A DNA stretch of 64,000 nucleotides, taken from the NCBI GenBank assembly GCA_023897205.1, contig JAHWDD010000005.1, positions 1,426,001-1,490,000 of the forward strand. Direction: 5' to 3'. A program made the position numbers and the translations under genes. How positions within the stretch are numbered: the first letter of the stretch is position 1; every line of letters starts with the position of its first letter. This document shows, in pieces, positions 44,337 to 55,169 of the stretch. Below the pieces are notes generated by a model. That model ran no database searches. It saw nothing but the letters and a program-made list of their open reading frames with translations, and was not told the DNA's origin. This stretch comes from Exophiala sp. HKRS030. Its lineage: Eukaryota > Ascomycota > Eurotiomycetes > Chaetothyriales > Herpotrichiellaceae.

Positions 44337-45077
44337 TTATTTGGAAGATTCAGGATACCAGGCCATTACACTGGCGGCATACAGTGTTCCTTCGTTGGCC
44401 TGTCCAAGTTCGCGAAAGCCAACTTTTAAGTATAGAAGTCTTCCCTGAATGCTTGCAAGAAGCACGATTGGTAGGCTGTCCTTGGAAGCAAGACATTTCA
44501 CGTTCTCCATCAAGGCCGTGGCAACGCCACGTCGATGATAAGCCGGGTCTACTGACAGATGGGAAACGTGCCAGTATGCATTGAAGTCGGAATATGGGTC
44601 TTTGCAGCCCGCTGACTTTCCCGCTGCAAATTCGGACCATTTGCTTTTCGAGATCGACCTGTCTGAGCCTGTGTACCAGATAAACAATTCTTCCAGATGA
44701 AGAAGCCGTAGCTCAAGGCCTGTGAGAATTAGTAATTCCGGTCGTTTGTGTCTCAAGCATAAGATAAGTCACTTACCTTCCCATGAAAACGACGAGGGCC
44801 TTGATTTTGCGTCAAGGGTCGAGCTTGCTGAAAGGTGGCCGATGACCTTTTCGTTCCCATCCCAATCAGCATCGTTCTCGTCAGTCACGGCAACCAATAC
44901 CCTATCGCCGCCATAGTATCTTTTCTTGGTCCGTAGGAGAATACCGTGGCGCAGGCACTCCGGGTGACTATGGCGATAAGGGGCCACATAGGCGGTCAAA
45001 TTATCATCGAACATAGCATTGCAAGAGATTGTTGCGCAGTCCGGCAGGTCTTGCGCTGTACCAGGTCTGATATGCAT
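44337..45077 (-). CDS. GNAT N-acetyltransferase, 227 aa
   Basis: Exons 45077-44777 and 44719-44337, 228 codons with stop. The acetyl-CoA-binding motif A is present as LSVDPAYHRRGVATALM (about 155-171; the RRGVAT loop holds the pyrophosphate), followed by LYLKVGFRELG, the usual GNAT end motif. The N-terminus (MHIRPGTAQDLPDCATI) is the standard first strand and helix. Many fungal genomes have dozens of such acetyltransferases with unknown small-molecule or protein substrates. It is divergent from biotin synthase and lies upstream of the amidoligase on the same strand. Confidence 0.88.
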
Positions 45078-45924
45078 TTTGAATTCTTGCTTGAATTGAG
45101 ATACGAAACACGCAGAAACAACAGATCAAGTAAGTTGCGTAGTAGAAATATTGCTGAGTAATGAAGAAAATAGGCTGTGGTTATTACTTGCAATATAATA
45201 TATCAGGGGTATGGTGTATCATTAGTGTAGGCAGCGAGGAAGGCAATAGGCTCCTCGGACGACAAGTTGCCATAGTGAAGTACCTGACCTGATAAGCTAA
45301 TCGTGACCCTGACAGTGCGACTGCGGATACCTGAGAACTACGCGATTGGGTGACTTCGCTGAGATTCAGAGAAGCGATCATGGAGGGATATATAGTAGAT
45401 GATGCTGAGACGGTGTCCATACTCATGTCGGATACGAGGAGTCTTGCTGGTCGGATCTCTATGACAAACAAGAAAAAAAGGCCGTCTTTCTGCCGAACAC
45501 GGAGGAGATACGGAGGATCCCGTGCTGGTTGGTGGTACGGAGGATCTCTGAACAGGTTGTTGTCTTGGTGCCTCGGAAGCCGAGGATGGACAGGGCCGGG
45601 TTCACACTTGTCCAGTAAATAGCTACAGTATGAGTACTCCATAATCGATCGCCTGGCTGAAGATGCCGATGAGGCCCAGCAAAAAGCCAGAAACCATCAC
45701 CGAATTTCTCAGCAGAAAAAGTCCGGAAGCGGAGACAGAAGCGGGAAACTCAACCACAATCCACAATCATCAACCATCAACCTCTTTTCGAAAAAGCCCC
45801 CCACCATAATCGATCGCTCGTAGTTCTCCCCTGCCCCGATCTAATAAGAGCAGGTATTTATCGTCGTCCCTCCCCGCCAACCAAATCACCTGGAGTTCCC
45901 TTGAGACTTGCGGCCCTCTGAACC
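45078..45924. promoter_or_regulatory. Divergent promoter region (GNAT / BIO2)
   Basis: About 850 bp. A 152-codon minus-strand frame (45184-45642) fills part of it but shows no protein family and runs through a simple repeat of TACGGAGGATC (two copies near 45510 and 45537). I treat the region as non-coding. Confidence 0.5.
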
Positions 45925-47233
45925 ATGGATCCAGCAAGCATGAGTCGCTGTGTCGTTCGAAGCGCCAAAAAGGTGCCTGCGGTGAGGTACTATAGCATCG
46001 TCCACGATGTCCCTAGAGGCGGTCCTGGCCTTGCTCAGACCTCTCCCCCACCACCGCCTCAGTCACGGTCTGTTTTCGACCAGGCCGTCAACGCGACGGG
46101 CCCTCGCAACAACTGGACCAAAGAGGAGATTTCGCAAATACACCAGACACCTCTCATGGAACTCGCTTTCGCTGCTGTAAGTTGTCTGATTCCCAGCATG
46201 TAGATATCTACATCTAAGGTGTCTGTTGTGTAAACATTGCGTCCTCTGACTCTTCATTCCCCAGGGCTCCGTCCACCGCAGATTCCACAAGCCCTCGGCT
46301 GTGCAGTTATGTACACTGATGAACATCAAGACCGGCGGATGTACCGAAGATTGTTCCTACTGCGCCCAGTCATCTCGGTACAAGACCAATCTCCAAGCTA
46401 CCAAACTGTCTACGGTCGACTCGGTGATCGAAGCTGCAAAGATCGCAAAGGCCAATGGATCCAACCGATTCTGCATGGGAGCCGCTTGGCGGGACATGCG
46501 TGGCCGGACAAGAGGTATGAAGAACATCGTCGACATGGTCAAAGGAGTCAGATCGTTAGGAATGGAAGCATGTGTCACACTCGGTATGCTGGACAAGCAG
46601 CAAGCCAAGGAGCTGAAAGAGGCCGGATTGACGGCGTATAACCACAACATCGACACGTCAAGAGAACACTACCCGAACGTCATCACCACGAGAAGCTACG
46701 ACGAGCGCCTACAGACGCTGGAGAACGTCCGTGAAGCAGGTATACACGTCTGCAGCGGTGGCATTCTCGGTTTGGGCGAGACCCCTCGCACCGACCACGT
46801 CGGGCTCATTCACACATTGGCAACGTTGCCTGAACACCCTGAATCGTTCCCCGTCAACAAGCTTGTCCCCATCAAGGGAACACCGATGTTTGGCCAGGAC
46901 CCTGTGAAGCTAGAAGACATGGTCAGATGCATCGCGACCGCACGCTTGGTCATGCCAAAGACCATTATCAGAATTGCAGCAGGAAGAGTGACAATGCCGG
47001 AAAGCGAGCAGATGCTTTGCTTCATGGCAGGAGCCAATGCCATCTTCACGGGCGAGAAGATGTTGACCACGGAGTGCAATGGCTGGGACGAGGACAAGGA
47101 AATGTTTGAACGATGGGGCTTGAGTCCAATGCAGACGGAGGCCAGCAAAGTCGTTGAAGAGCCCAAATTTGAGGCTCAGAGCTTTTCGCACATGAGAGAC
47201 GAGGACAAGACATCTTCGCAACCTCAGGCGTAG
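45925..47233 (+). CDS. bio2: Biotin synthase, mitochondrial, 406 aa
   Basis: Exons 45925-46176 and 46265-47233. The N-terminus is basic and hydroxylated (MSRCVVRSAKKVPAVRYY), as expected for mitochondrial import. The radical-SAM cluster motif C-x3-C-x2-C is CTEDCSYC (Cys110, Cys114, Cys117). YNHNIDTSREHY, CSGGILGLGET and the C-terminal AGRVTMPE and GANAIFTGEKMLTT stretch are classic BioB/Bio2 marks. The enzyme inserts sulfur into dethiobiotin using a [4Fe-4S] and a [2Fe-2S] cluster, the last step of biotin synthesis. No other bio gene lies in the window. Confidence 0.97.
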
Positions 47234-47494
47234 GATATAGATAAAATTATAAAAACTCCTGAGTACCACAATGTCGATTTCAGCGTGTGCGTATAGCTTC
47301 CGTCCGCTCGACTTGAGGTAGCTGGGAATCTAGTAATATGTTCTAGTATTTCGTAATTACGATTCGAAGTGTATAATTTGTACATTGAAAAGGGAGTATG
47401 CCTGGCCTGAACCTGACCAAGCCCAGGCCCGTCGCCAAAGCCATCAATATCAACGTTGGCACAATGGATATCGACCAATGTCTTAATGGCCAGA

Positions 47495-48012
47495 CTAGTG
47501 ACTGAGATACGTTCTGCGCTTGAGTTTCCTCCGTTTCAGCACCGCTTGTCCGCCTCGTGTCTTTAGTCGAGCCAGATAACCGTGCCGCCGCTTCTGCACA
47601 CGTCTGGAAGGATTATATGTGTCTGACCGTCTCCGATAACCCTGAAGAGCCGCGGAGGTAGAGAACCCTCTCGACGCAGATGCCGCCGAGCTTGTCATAC
47701 CGGACGACAACGGTATCGACGGTCGACTGCTGCCTCTACCGAATCCTGAAGACGTTCTTGAGAGGGATGCGTGTGTGGATGTAGGGGTGTTGAAAGAGAT
47801 TGCGGAGAAGGCTCGTGCTAACGAGAGCGTCGGAGACTGTGTAGACTGTGCTATGGATGTGCTAGGCGTTGCTAATCGTCTGATCGTTGTAAAAGCTCTG
47901 ATGATGAACCCCCCGTGTTAGCTTGATCTCATCGGCGAAACAAATTATATATCAACTTATGAAAGGACATGGCTTACCTTCGAGCCGGAACATGGCGTAC
48001 TCGGGATGGCAT
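47495..48012 (-). CDS. mrpl34: Mitochondrial ribosomal protein bL34m, 145 aa
   Basis: Exons 48012-47978 (35 bp) and 47897-47495. The C-terminus is unmistakable L34: NPSRRVQKRRHGYLARLKTR, then GGQAVLKRRKLKRR. The open frame runs on upstream without an ATG; the ATG at 48012 in a tiny first exon joins it in the right phase over an 80-bp intron (GTAAGC donor, CTAAC branch site, first downstream AG). The resulting N-terminus (MPSRVRHVPARRAFTTIRRL) and the next 80 residues hold many Arg/Ser/Thr and no acid, ideal for mitochondrial targeting. A shorter start at 47698 is possible but would ignore 70 open codons. It builds the mitochondrial large subunit. Convergent with BIO2. Confidence 0.9.
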
Positions 48013-48433
48013 CGTCTCGAAGATGCACCTAACCACACGTCCACAAATACGGCACATCTTGTAGATCGAACGACGATAAGAGCGGGATGTGACGATTTAA
48101 ATGCTGCGGTGGTGTTGATGTCGAGCAAAGACCAAGTTTCCTTTGTGCTGTTCGTCACTAGTCTCAATGAAAGCGCTTTGACTCGAGTCCTTTGCAATAG
48201 TCCACCAGTGCCCCGAAATAGCGAATATGAGATGCAAAAAATCGAGCTAGAGGTCTCGTCCTGGTTCGCCGCAGTTGCCCGATTCGGTCGCGCTGAGCCC
48301 CGGTACGCGAAACATATGTACTACCTGTACTTAAAGCAAACACATACTCGTCCCATGGTGCATTCCCGACACCATTTCCTCTGCAGACTGTGTTCCATTC
48401 GTCTGCTTTTCACTTGGTCTCGAGATCTGGACC
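48013..48433. promoter_or_regulatory. Divergent promoter (bL34m / STE24)
   Basis: About 420 bp between two start codons on opposite strands. A plus-strand frame crosses it but has no family signature. Confidence 0.55.
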
Positions 48434-50038
48434 ATGGCATCTCTGCTACGGATGCTGAGTGACTTCCCCAGTGTAAGTACCTCTCTTCCTTGGTCCGATG
48501 GGCATTGATCATCTTTCCCCCGCGGCTAACCTTACATCAGCGCCTGGCTGCATTCCTGGACAGACCTGGATTCCCTTGGAAAAGACTGATCCTGGGTTTC
48601 TCCCTGGGCCAGTATGTCCTCGAAGGTTTATTATCCCTGCGACAGTACAAGGTGTTGCAGAAGAAGAAACCGCCCAAGACCCTAGAAGATGAAATCTCGC
48701 AGGATGTATTCGACCGAAGCCAAGTAAGAGTGACAACTATATCGTTATACTTGAAACAATGTGCGGCCCACTGACCGCTGCCGTTTTGTTTCGCAGGCAT
48801 ATGGCCGAGCAAAAGCGCGATTCGGTTTCATCTCAGGTTTATATTCCCAGATCCAAAATGTCCTCTTCATTCAATACGATATCTTGCCCAAACTGTGGTC
48901 GGTGACCGGCATCTGGCTCACGCGATTCCTACCCGAACGATTCTCCGGCGAAATCTCTCATACGGTCCTCTTCTTCCTGACGTTCAACTTGATCTCTCAA
49001 GCCCTCTCGTTACCCATTTCGTACTACGGGACCTTTGTGTTGGAGGAGAAGTTTGGGTTCAACAAGCAAACGGTCAAGCTATGGCTCACGGACATGCTAA
49101 AGGGTCAAGCCCTGATGGTCGCACTCGGTACACCACTTCTCAGCGCCTTCCTCAAGATCATCCAAGTCACGGGCACGAGATTCTTCTACTACCTCTGGCT
49201 CTTTGGCATTGCCGTCCAGCTCTTCGGCATCACAATCTACCCAATCTTCATTCTGCCGCTCTTCAACAAGTTGTCACCTCTCGAACCCGGAGAGCTAAAG
49301 TCAGGCGTCGAAGCCCTCGCGTCGAGACTCAAGTTCCCCTTGAAGTCACTGTATGTCATCGACGGAAGCAAACGAAGTGCACATAGCAATGCGTACTTCT
49401 TTGGTCTTCCATGGAAGAAACACATTGTCATCTACGACACTTTGATCGAAAAGAGTGAACCACAAGAGGTTGTTGCGGTCCTTGGACATGAGCTTGGACA
49501 TTGGAGTCTGTCGCATACCACGAAATTGTTCGCTATCGCACAGGTAAGCGAGGTGCAAGAGGACCTATCTCATTGACTAATCATGTCTTAGTTCCACATG
49601 TTCTACATCTTTGCCCTGTTCAGCGTCTTCATCGACAACAATTCTTTGTACTCGTCCTTTGGATTCCACAACTCGCACCCTATCATCATCGGATTCATTC
49701 TCTTCTCTGATGCCTTGAGTCCAATGGATGCTGTTGTAAAACTCTTGATGAATGTCCTCTCTCGTAAGTTCGAGTTCGAAGCCGATAAATTTGCAGTCGA
49801 CCTTGGTTTCCAAAAGGAACTGGCGAGGAGTTTAATCAAGCTCCAAGTCCAGAATCTCAGCACAATGGACGCGGACTGGATGTATGCTAGCTACCATTAC
49901 AGCCATCCCATCTTGGCTGAGCGACTGGCTGCCTTGGGCTGGAAAAGTTCCAAACCATCGTCCAATGGCAAGGTTGTCGAGCTGGACGAGAAAGTGGTGG
50001 ACGCGGATGTTGTGAAAGCAACGGACCGAGAATTGTGA
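48434..50038 (+). CDS. ste24: CAAX prenyl protease Ste24, 471 aa
   Basis: Exons 48434-48472, 48541-48723, 48797-49543 and 49592-50038. A zinc metalloprotease of family M48A: HELGH at 305-309 and the third ligand Glu386 in FEFEADKFA. Several membrane helices precede and flank the site. Length matches human ZMPSTE24 and yeast Ste24. It sits in the ER/inner nuclear membrane, trims the last three residues of farnesylated CAAX proteins and makes a second N-terminal cut in a-factor-type pheromones; it also clears clogged translocons. The first exon encodes just 13 residues (MASLLRMLSDFPS). Confidence 0.95.
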
Positions 50039-50371
50039 ATTCCTTGTCTTGCTGGTCTACAGCAAGGATGAGATATGGAGGAGTGGATTAAGACAGATAC
50101 ACTGCAAGCTTTCTAGCCAGCAATTGTCTTGGTCTGATCTGGGTTATCATGCTGGCAATCTTGACAGATAGTTGCAACAGGATGGCATTTTCGACTTTGG
50201 CGAATGTCAATCTTGAGTCGTTGCATCAAATCGCATGCATGCTGAGAAGCTGCATGTCTGGGTGATATACTTTTTTCCAATAGAGTAGGATACTGGACGA
50301 TGAAAGCAAAGCCATTGGTCGCTCCAAAGGAAGGGAGGAAAAGGATGTTAAAATGTGTAAAACGACTCCTT
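50039..50371. other. Short convergent intergenic region
   Basis: 3' flanks of STE24 and the Ker1-like gene. Nothing recognisable is seen. Confidence 0.5.
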
Positions 50372-51121
50372 TCAGTCTTTGGTGGCTTGTCGTCTCTTGA
50401 CTTCTGCGGACTTAGTCTTTTCTTCTTTTCTGCGCTGCTTCTTCAACTTCTTTCTTTCGTCCTTGTCCTTTTTACTGGATGAAGGTTTCCTTGCGTTTGT
50501 GTCCGAGTCCGCGCCCGCGTCATCTTCAACCTGGACGTTCAATAGTTCTGCTTCTTCCTCTGCGTCGACGGGCTCAGGCAGGTCCGCGCCAGGATGTCGA
50601 TCCTCGTTCGTCAAATCCAGATTGTCCTCCGTCTGGGCCAGGGCATACTCCTCTGCGTCTTGCCAGTCTTCCAAGTCTTCGGTGGCTGTTATGGCCGGTT
50701 CGTCTCCCTCGTCGTCAGTGGGACCCGCGCGACCTCGTTCCGAGTCGTGGATTTGACGACGTTTTGCACTTTTGGCGTTGTCGTCGTCTGCGCCGTGAGG
50801 ACGTTTGGTGGAGGTGGTGGCTGCCCCTCCAGCGTCGGCGTCGGCAGCGCCAGCGCCATCAGGTTCGAGTTCGAGAGTGGAAATGATTTGTTTCCCCTCT
50901 ATGCCCTGCAAGATGCGCTTGAGGTGGTGCAAGGTGAGGTTGGGGTTGGAGCCGGTGCTGACGGCTTGAGGGCCACGCTCGCTGAGCGTCGAGTCCGGAC
51001 GGTACGCCGCGTCGATCTCCGTCTGGTCGAGAAAAGAAGAGAGGTAGGAGTGCGCTTGGGCGTGCGAGAGGCGGGTGGTACTGTGGACGTGCGAAGGTGG
51101 AAGGGGGTTGAGGCCCGCCAT
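50372..51121 (-). CDS. Putative RNA polymerase I subunit (Ker1/Rpa14-like), 249 aa
   Basis: A single exon. The N-terminal 75 residues look folded (HAQAHSYLSSFLDQTEIDAA, then NLTLHHLKRILQGIEG), a pattern I associate with fungal Rpa14/Ker1. The middle is acidic and disordered and the C-terminus is a Lys/Glu/Arg-rich tail (KKDKDERKKLKKQRRKEEK), the feature that gave S. pombe Ker1 its name. In Pol I, this subunit pairs with A43 to form the stalk. The match is by pattern, not alignment; another nucleolar protein with a basic tail is possible. Confidence 0.55.
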   Translation of the reverse strand: MAGLNPLPPSHVHSTTRLSHAQAHSYLSSFLDQTEIDAAYRPDSTLSERGPQAVSTGSNPNLTLHHLKRILQGIEGKQIISTLELEPDGAGAADADAGGAATTSTKRPHGADDDNAKSAKRRQIHDSERGRAGPTDDEGDEPAITATEDLEDWQDAEEYALAQTEDNLDLTNEDRHPGADLPEPVDAEEEAELLNVQVEDDAGADSDTNARKPSSSKKDKDERKKLKKQRRKEEKTKSAEVKRRQATKD

Positions 51122-51651
51122 TGTCCGTCGAGGTTGTGTCCTTTTTCTGTTACGGGGAAGAAGAAAAAGATGGGCAATGAGCGTGGAAGGAGGGTCGGGT
51201 TAAAAAGCGTTGTCGTGTCGTGGTGCTCAAATATGCCCAACCGGACAAGGGACAAGTACTCTCGCTGTCGAATGCTTCGAAAAAAATGTTTCCCGTGGAA
51301 TAATGTGAAAGACGCTGCAAACCCCGAGTCTCGAGATTAGATTAGATCAAAAACTAGCGTCGTCGAATTGACTTTATGATTACTCTAACATTTCTCCACA
51401 CTTTGAGCCACAAAAAAGCCGAGGCTGAAAGAAGAAGTACTCATGTCGACTGTCCGAGTCGATAGAAAAACATGGCCGTAAATTGACACGAGAGCCGAAA
51501 GTGTCCTCGTACATCTATGTTGGAGTATCTCATCTACTATACATATGCGACCCGTCCTATTCCACGGGCCGTCAAGAAGAGTTGCCATCTCACTGTGCAC
51601 ACAAACACTCACCTACTATTAGGTACCTTTACGAATACTACGAACCCATTT

Positions 51652-51684
<33 letters not shown>

Positions 51685-51688
51685 CACC
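51122..51688. promoter_or_regulatory. Divergent promoter (Ker1-like / DUF1330-like)
   Basis: About 570 bp. It ends in a trinucleotide repeat that abuts the next start codon (separate entry). No gene is seen. Confidence 0.5.
51652..51688 (+). repeat. TAC/CAC trinucleotide repeat at a start codon
   Basis: Eight TAC units followed by four CAC units run right up to the ATG at 51689, so they form the last part of the mRNA leader. Confidence 0.85.
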
Positions 51689-52504
51689 ATGCCTCTAGCG
51701 ACACTTCACCTCATATCACTCGACCCATCCAGCAGCATTGATTCTTTTCTGACCTCTCTCAAATCCACGTCGGTCAAACCTCTCGCCGTCTCCAAAGTGA
51801 TCCGTTGGATCATCACCCCGACCGAGATTGAAGCCGACGCACTCCTCCGCCCGTCTCGACCGTGGGACTTGTTGCTCATCGTGCTCGGCGGTGACCCCCT
51901 CCCCGACAGTCTCACCTCACAGGTCGCTTGCCACTGGTCCGCCGTCACGGGGATCCCATCGCGCTTGACCAAAGACTTCGCCTCGACCAACGACGCCATC
52001 CTCCACCCTAGCCCGTCATCCGTGCCGCCCCTCACGGGGGCCCTCGACAGGCCACGACTGGGGTCGTCTTCTCAGACGCTCGAAATGTCTCCGGACTTGT
52101 TGAACTGGATCAAGTCTTTCCGAACCACGAAAGCGGGTTCGTCACCTCTGTCCATGCTCAACCTACTCGCCTTCAAGCCGGGTCTCAAGGATTCGTACCT
52201 CAAGTACGGCAAGGCGTTCGCCGAGAGCATCGGGTCCAGACGTGGAGGCAACGCCAAACTCGTAGGGAACATCGTCCCCCAGGCTCCTCCCGCGTCTCAA
52301 CCGTCCCGGAAAGGTTGGGACGAGTTCGCCCTCGCGTCTTACCCCTCCATCTCTCATTTCGCAGACATGTTGGCAAGCGAAGACTATCAGGCCGTGAACC
52401 TCAAGTACCGTGTCCCCGCGTTGGAGGACACCTTGATCTTGTGTACGAGTGAGATTGAGATTGAGAGCATCGCCCAAAAAGACAAGAGAGCGTCTAAATT
52501 GTAA
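51689..52504 (+). CDS. DUF1330-like conserved fungal protein, 271 aa
   Basis: A single exon with strong C-ending codon bias. It appears to have two ferredoxin-like units: an N-terminal one beginning TLHLISLD and a C-terminal one (about 146-255) with PLSMLNLLAFKPG, YLKYGKAFAESIGSRRGG and WDEFALASYPSISHFADML, the pattern of the DUF1330/dimeric alpha-beta-barrel family. Such proteins are cytosolic and without known activity. No signal peptide or membrane segment. Confidence 0.75.
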   Translation: MPLATLHLISLDPSSSIDSFLTSLKSTSVKPLAVSKVIRWIITPTEIEADALLRPSRPWDLLLIVLGGDPLPDSLTSQVACHWSAVTGIPSRLTKDFASTNDAILHPSPSSVPPLTGALDRPRLGSSSQTLEMSPDLLNWIKSFRTTKAGSSPLSMLNLLAFKPGLKDSYLKYGKAFAESIGSRRGGNAKLVGNIVPQAPPASQPSRKGWDEFALASYPSISHFADMLASEDYQAVNLKYRVPALEDTLILCTSEIEIESIAQKDKRASKL

Positions 52505-52918
52505 ACAGAGTCTGTGAGACGCTGAAAAAAAACGGCCGTCACTCAATTAAAATGAAAGCGTTGGTCTGAAATTGAGGTGGTACGCATTTTAGGGTCATGG
52601 TCAAATTTATCTACACGTCCATTACCCATATCCAAGCCTGTCAAGGATGGCCATTGCAATGTCAGTATTGAATCCCCTGATCGCGAAATGTAGACCGTAG
52701 ATTGGTATCTCAGAGGAGACAAAACGATGAGGTTGAAGAAGCAAAAATTTGAACATAATACTTGTAGTTTGATGTCATACATTGTTAATGATATCTACTC
52801 AATCAAAGCACACCATTCGCCATACATCGGAAAACTCAAACCAGGGAACCACAAAACTGTCCAAGAGACTTGCTTCCAGCAACAACCCAAAATTCATCAA
52901 CGTGACCACAAGGGCCAA
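52505..52918. other. Convergent intergenic region
   Basis: 3' flanks of the DUF1330-like gene and amidoligase paralogue 2. Nothing recognisable is seen. Confidence 0.5.
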
Positions 52919-54424
52919 CTAGTCATTCGAGGAAGAGGACCGAGGAGTGCTCATCCCCAAGCCACTGCTGTCACCGCTGCTATCCCCTTCTTCCATATCC
53001 CATGGAGGCTCGTCCAGTTCTCCTTCTCCCCAACCTTCACAATCCCGTAGACACGGCAGCCCTGTACACAGTGAACGAATGTGGGAATCCTCCTGGTAAC
53101 GGCTACTCGCTCGCAACACGGATTGGAATTTCACCGCCCTAGCCCACCAGTACTGACGCCGCTCGATGCCAAGATCTAGAAGATCGAAAAGCAGTTTCAG
53201 TGACCGTCTGGGGGTGTTCAAGATATTGGCATACTTTGACATTTCTTCCATCAGCAGGGGCAAGTCGTCGACGGATGCGCCATACAGTGAGCCTGGCAGT
53301 TCCGGCATTGGCGTGTCCTCGGGCGTGGCTGCTTGATATGCTTTGCGCTCTGCCGCTCTGACCAGCGCCGTGACAAAGATGATCCACTCATCAATATCCT
53401 TCTCGTCCAGAGTGCCATGATGTTGCCTAAACTCGACCGTGGCCTTTTTCCTCCATCCCTCCGACCGGACGATATTGGAGAAGTTGACGAAGAAGTCACG
53501 ATAATAAGAAGATTCCCCCGACCAACTTCGTGTACCACACGTAATACGCCTCAGTTCTTGGAGGGCTTCGTCTTCATTGGTCATGTTGAGGTCGAAGATC
53601 TGGAAGAGCGCCTTGACAGGATCAAATGGCTGACAGACATGAGGAGAGTCGACTTCACCCAAGCGAGCAGCATATCCACTGCGGTTTGGGCGGGCGTGAG
53701 ATTGGGACTTTGTGCCAGAATACCCATGACGCTCAGGATGGTGAAGTAGGGTAATGGTGTCTTCAAAGGTAAGGATGATCCATGCCAAATGTCGAAGCAC
53801 ATGTAGTGGGATTGCCACTTGACCTGTTGCGGAAGGCCGTAGACCGATGTGCACATGGATGCTAGTTGTCTTGGGGTGGCCCATGAATAGATAGGGTGAA
53901 TTGGCGGCTGTGCGTTTCGTGATTAGTTCGAGGTACTTATTGACTTGGGACAAGCTTTCGGACTCACCGTTAGATGCCTGCGGGTTTGGCACGTCAAGGA
54001 TAGGAGATATCAGCTCCAGCCCTCTGAAATGCCAACCTTCCAAATCAAGAATTCGATGGTTCGACCACGTCGCAATTTGAACTTTGTGACCTGGATATAT
54101 GACTGCGGCCTCTGCGGTCAAGCCCCAATTGTTGAACAAAGGCCACGCCTTTGAATCACCCTCAGGTATGTAGTCATGTGGTTGGTGTACAATAAAGTCC
54201 AGACCTCTCCTTCTCAGGATACCAGCGGCTTGCAGGATTCTTTCATCATCCTCACCGTCGAAGTCTGTAAGTTGATCTCTTGGGTCAGGCCGACGATTTC
54301 TCCTAAGGAGAGTAAGGAGCGGTGTGGATGGTTCGCGGATCTGCATCAAGTCATAGTTGACGGCGAAGAGAACTTCAATCTCGACACCAAAGGTAAGCGG
54401 CAGCGTTTTTGGTGCGTCAGACAT
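52919..54424 (-). CDS. Amidoligase-family enzyme (paralogue 2), 501 aa
   Basis: A single exon beginning at the ATG at 54424; the open frame extends upstream but without ATG. Amidoligase_2 marks are in order: FGVEIE (12-17), LELISPILD (136-144), SIHVHIGL (188-195), RHLAWIILTFEDT (211-223) and ATVEFRQHHGTLD (328-340). It shares this order and spacing with the 582-aa paralogue at 42001-43749 but lacks its long N-terminus and acidic insert, so the two are old duplicates rather than a recent tandem pair. It probably forms an amide bond from ATP, a carboxylate and an amine; substrate unknown. Its neighbours give no pathway hint. Confidence 0.88.
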   Translation of the reverse strand: MSDAPKTLPLTFGVEIEVLFAVNYDLMQIREPSTPLLTLLRRNRRPDPRDQLTDFDGEDDERILQAAGILRRRGLDFIVHQPHDYIPEGDSKAWPLFNNWGLTAEAAVIYPGHKVQIATWSNHRILDLEGWHFRGLELISPILDVPNPQASNGESESLSQVNKYLELITKRTAANSPYLFMGHPKTTSIHVHIGLRPSATGQVAIPLHVLRHLAWIILTFEDTITLLHHPERHGYSGTKSQSHARPNRSGYAARLGEVDSPHVCQPFDPVKALFQIFDLNMTNEDEALQELRRITCGTRSWSGESSYYRDFFVNFSNIVRSEGWRKKATVEFRQHHGTLDEKDIDEWIIFVTALVRAAERKAYQAATPEDTPMPELPGSLYGASVDDLPLLMEEMSKYANILNTPRRSLKLLFDLLDLGIERRQYWWARAVKFQSVLRASSRYQEDSHIRSLCTGLPCLRDCEGWGEGELDEPPWDMEEGDSSGDSSGLGMSTPRSSSSND

Positions 54425-55169
54425 GGTTCGTGATCGTTCAATTCGTATCAACTCTGTCAAGAGACTGTGAGGAAGATTCCAAGGGATATTCTCTGTTGAT
54501 CGATGACTTTTATACTAGGCCACCTATCTTCCTTTGATGTACAAGTGTGTGAAAGGCCCAATACAATACATTGACTCGAAAACAAGGCATTGTATTGATT
54601 GTAAGGTAAAGAAAAATTTCTTTCGTCCATTGTCATAGGGATACACAAAGAGTAAGATTTTGAATGAAGTGTCACGGAGAAGAGTGAAGGATGAATTGGA
54701 AACCCTCATCATCGTTCAACCGAACATGGATGAGTTGCCTTGTACAAGGAGCACCCGCCAGTACACTCTTGACATGGTACCTTGAGTCAACGCATACGTA
54801 TATTTTTGATTTCTAGGATATAATCCAGGCTAGATGCTGAGATAAAATTAGCATTATTTCCGAACATCGAGGGCAAAAAATGTCACTCACCTCATTTTGT
54901 ATTCCAAGCAGATTGGTGGGTAAGGTTTCAGCTCCTTTGAGTTACGATGAGGCATTCCGATGCTGTGCATGGCGGGATTTTGTGACACCTGGAGTATACA
55001 CCAGCAGAGGCTCGCGATCGTGGCATTGAATATTGAGTCTAGTTTTCGGCAGTGTCTCCCACATGAGCCTTCGAGTTTCATGTCAGTTGACTAGCCCAAA
55101 CTGCTTGTATTGTAATTTTGCATGATGATAAACGGTTGACGTATGATCCAGAAGAAACGATTCAGCTTC
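54425..55169. other. Intergenic, no gene seen
   Basis: About 745 bp, rather AT-rich, upstream of amidoligase 2 and downstream of the next minus-strand gene. Short frames only. Confidence 0.5.

Noticed and set aside
45184..45642. 152-codon minus-strand frame in the GNAT/BIO2 promoter
   Set aside because: Composition is unlike protein and it runs through a short sequence repeat; no homology by eye.
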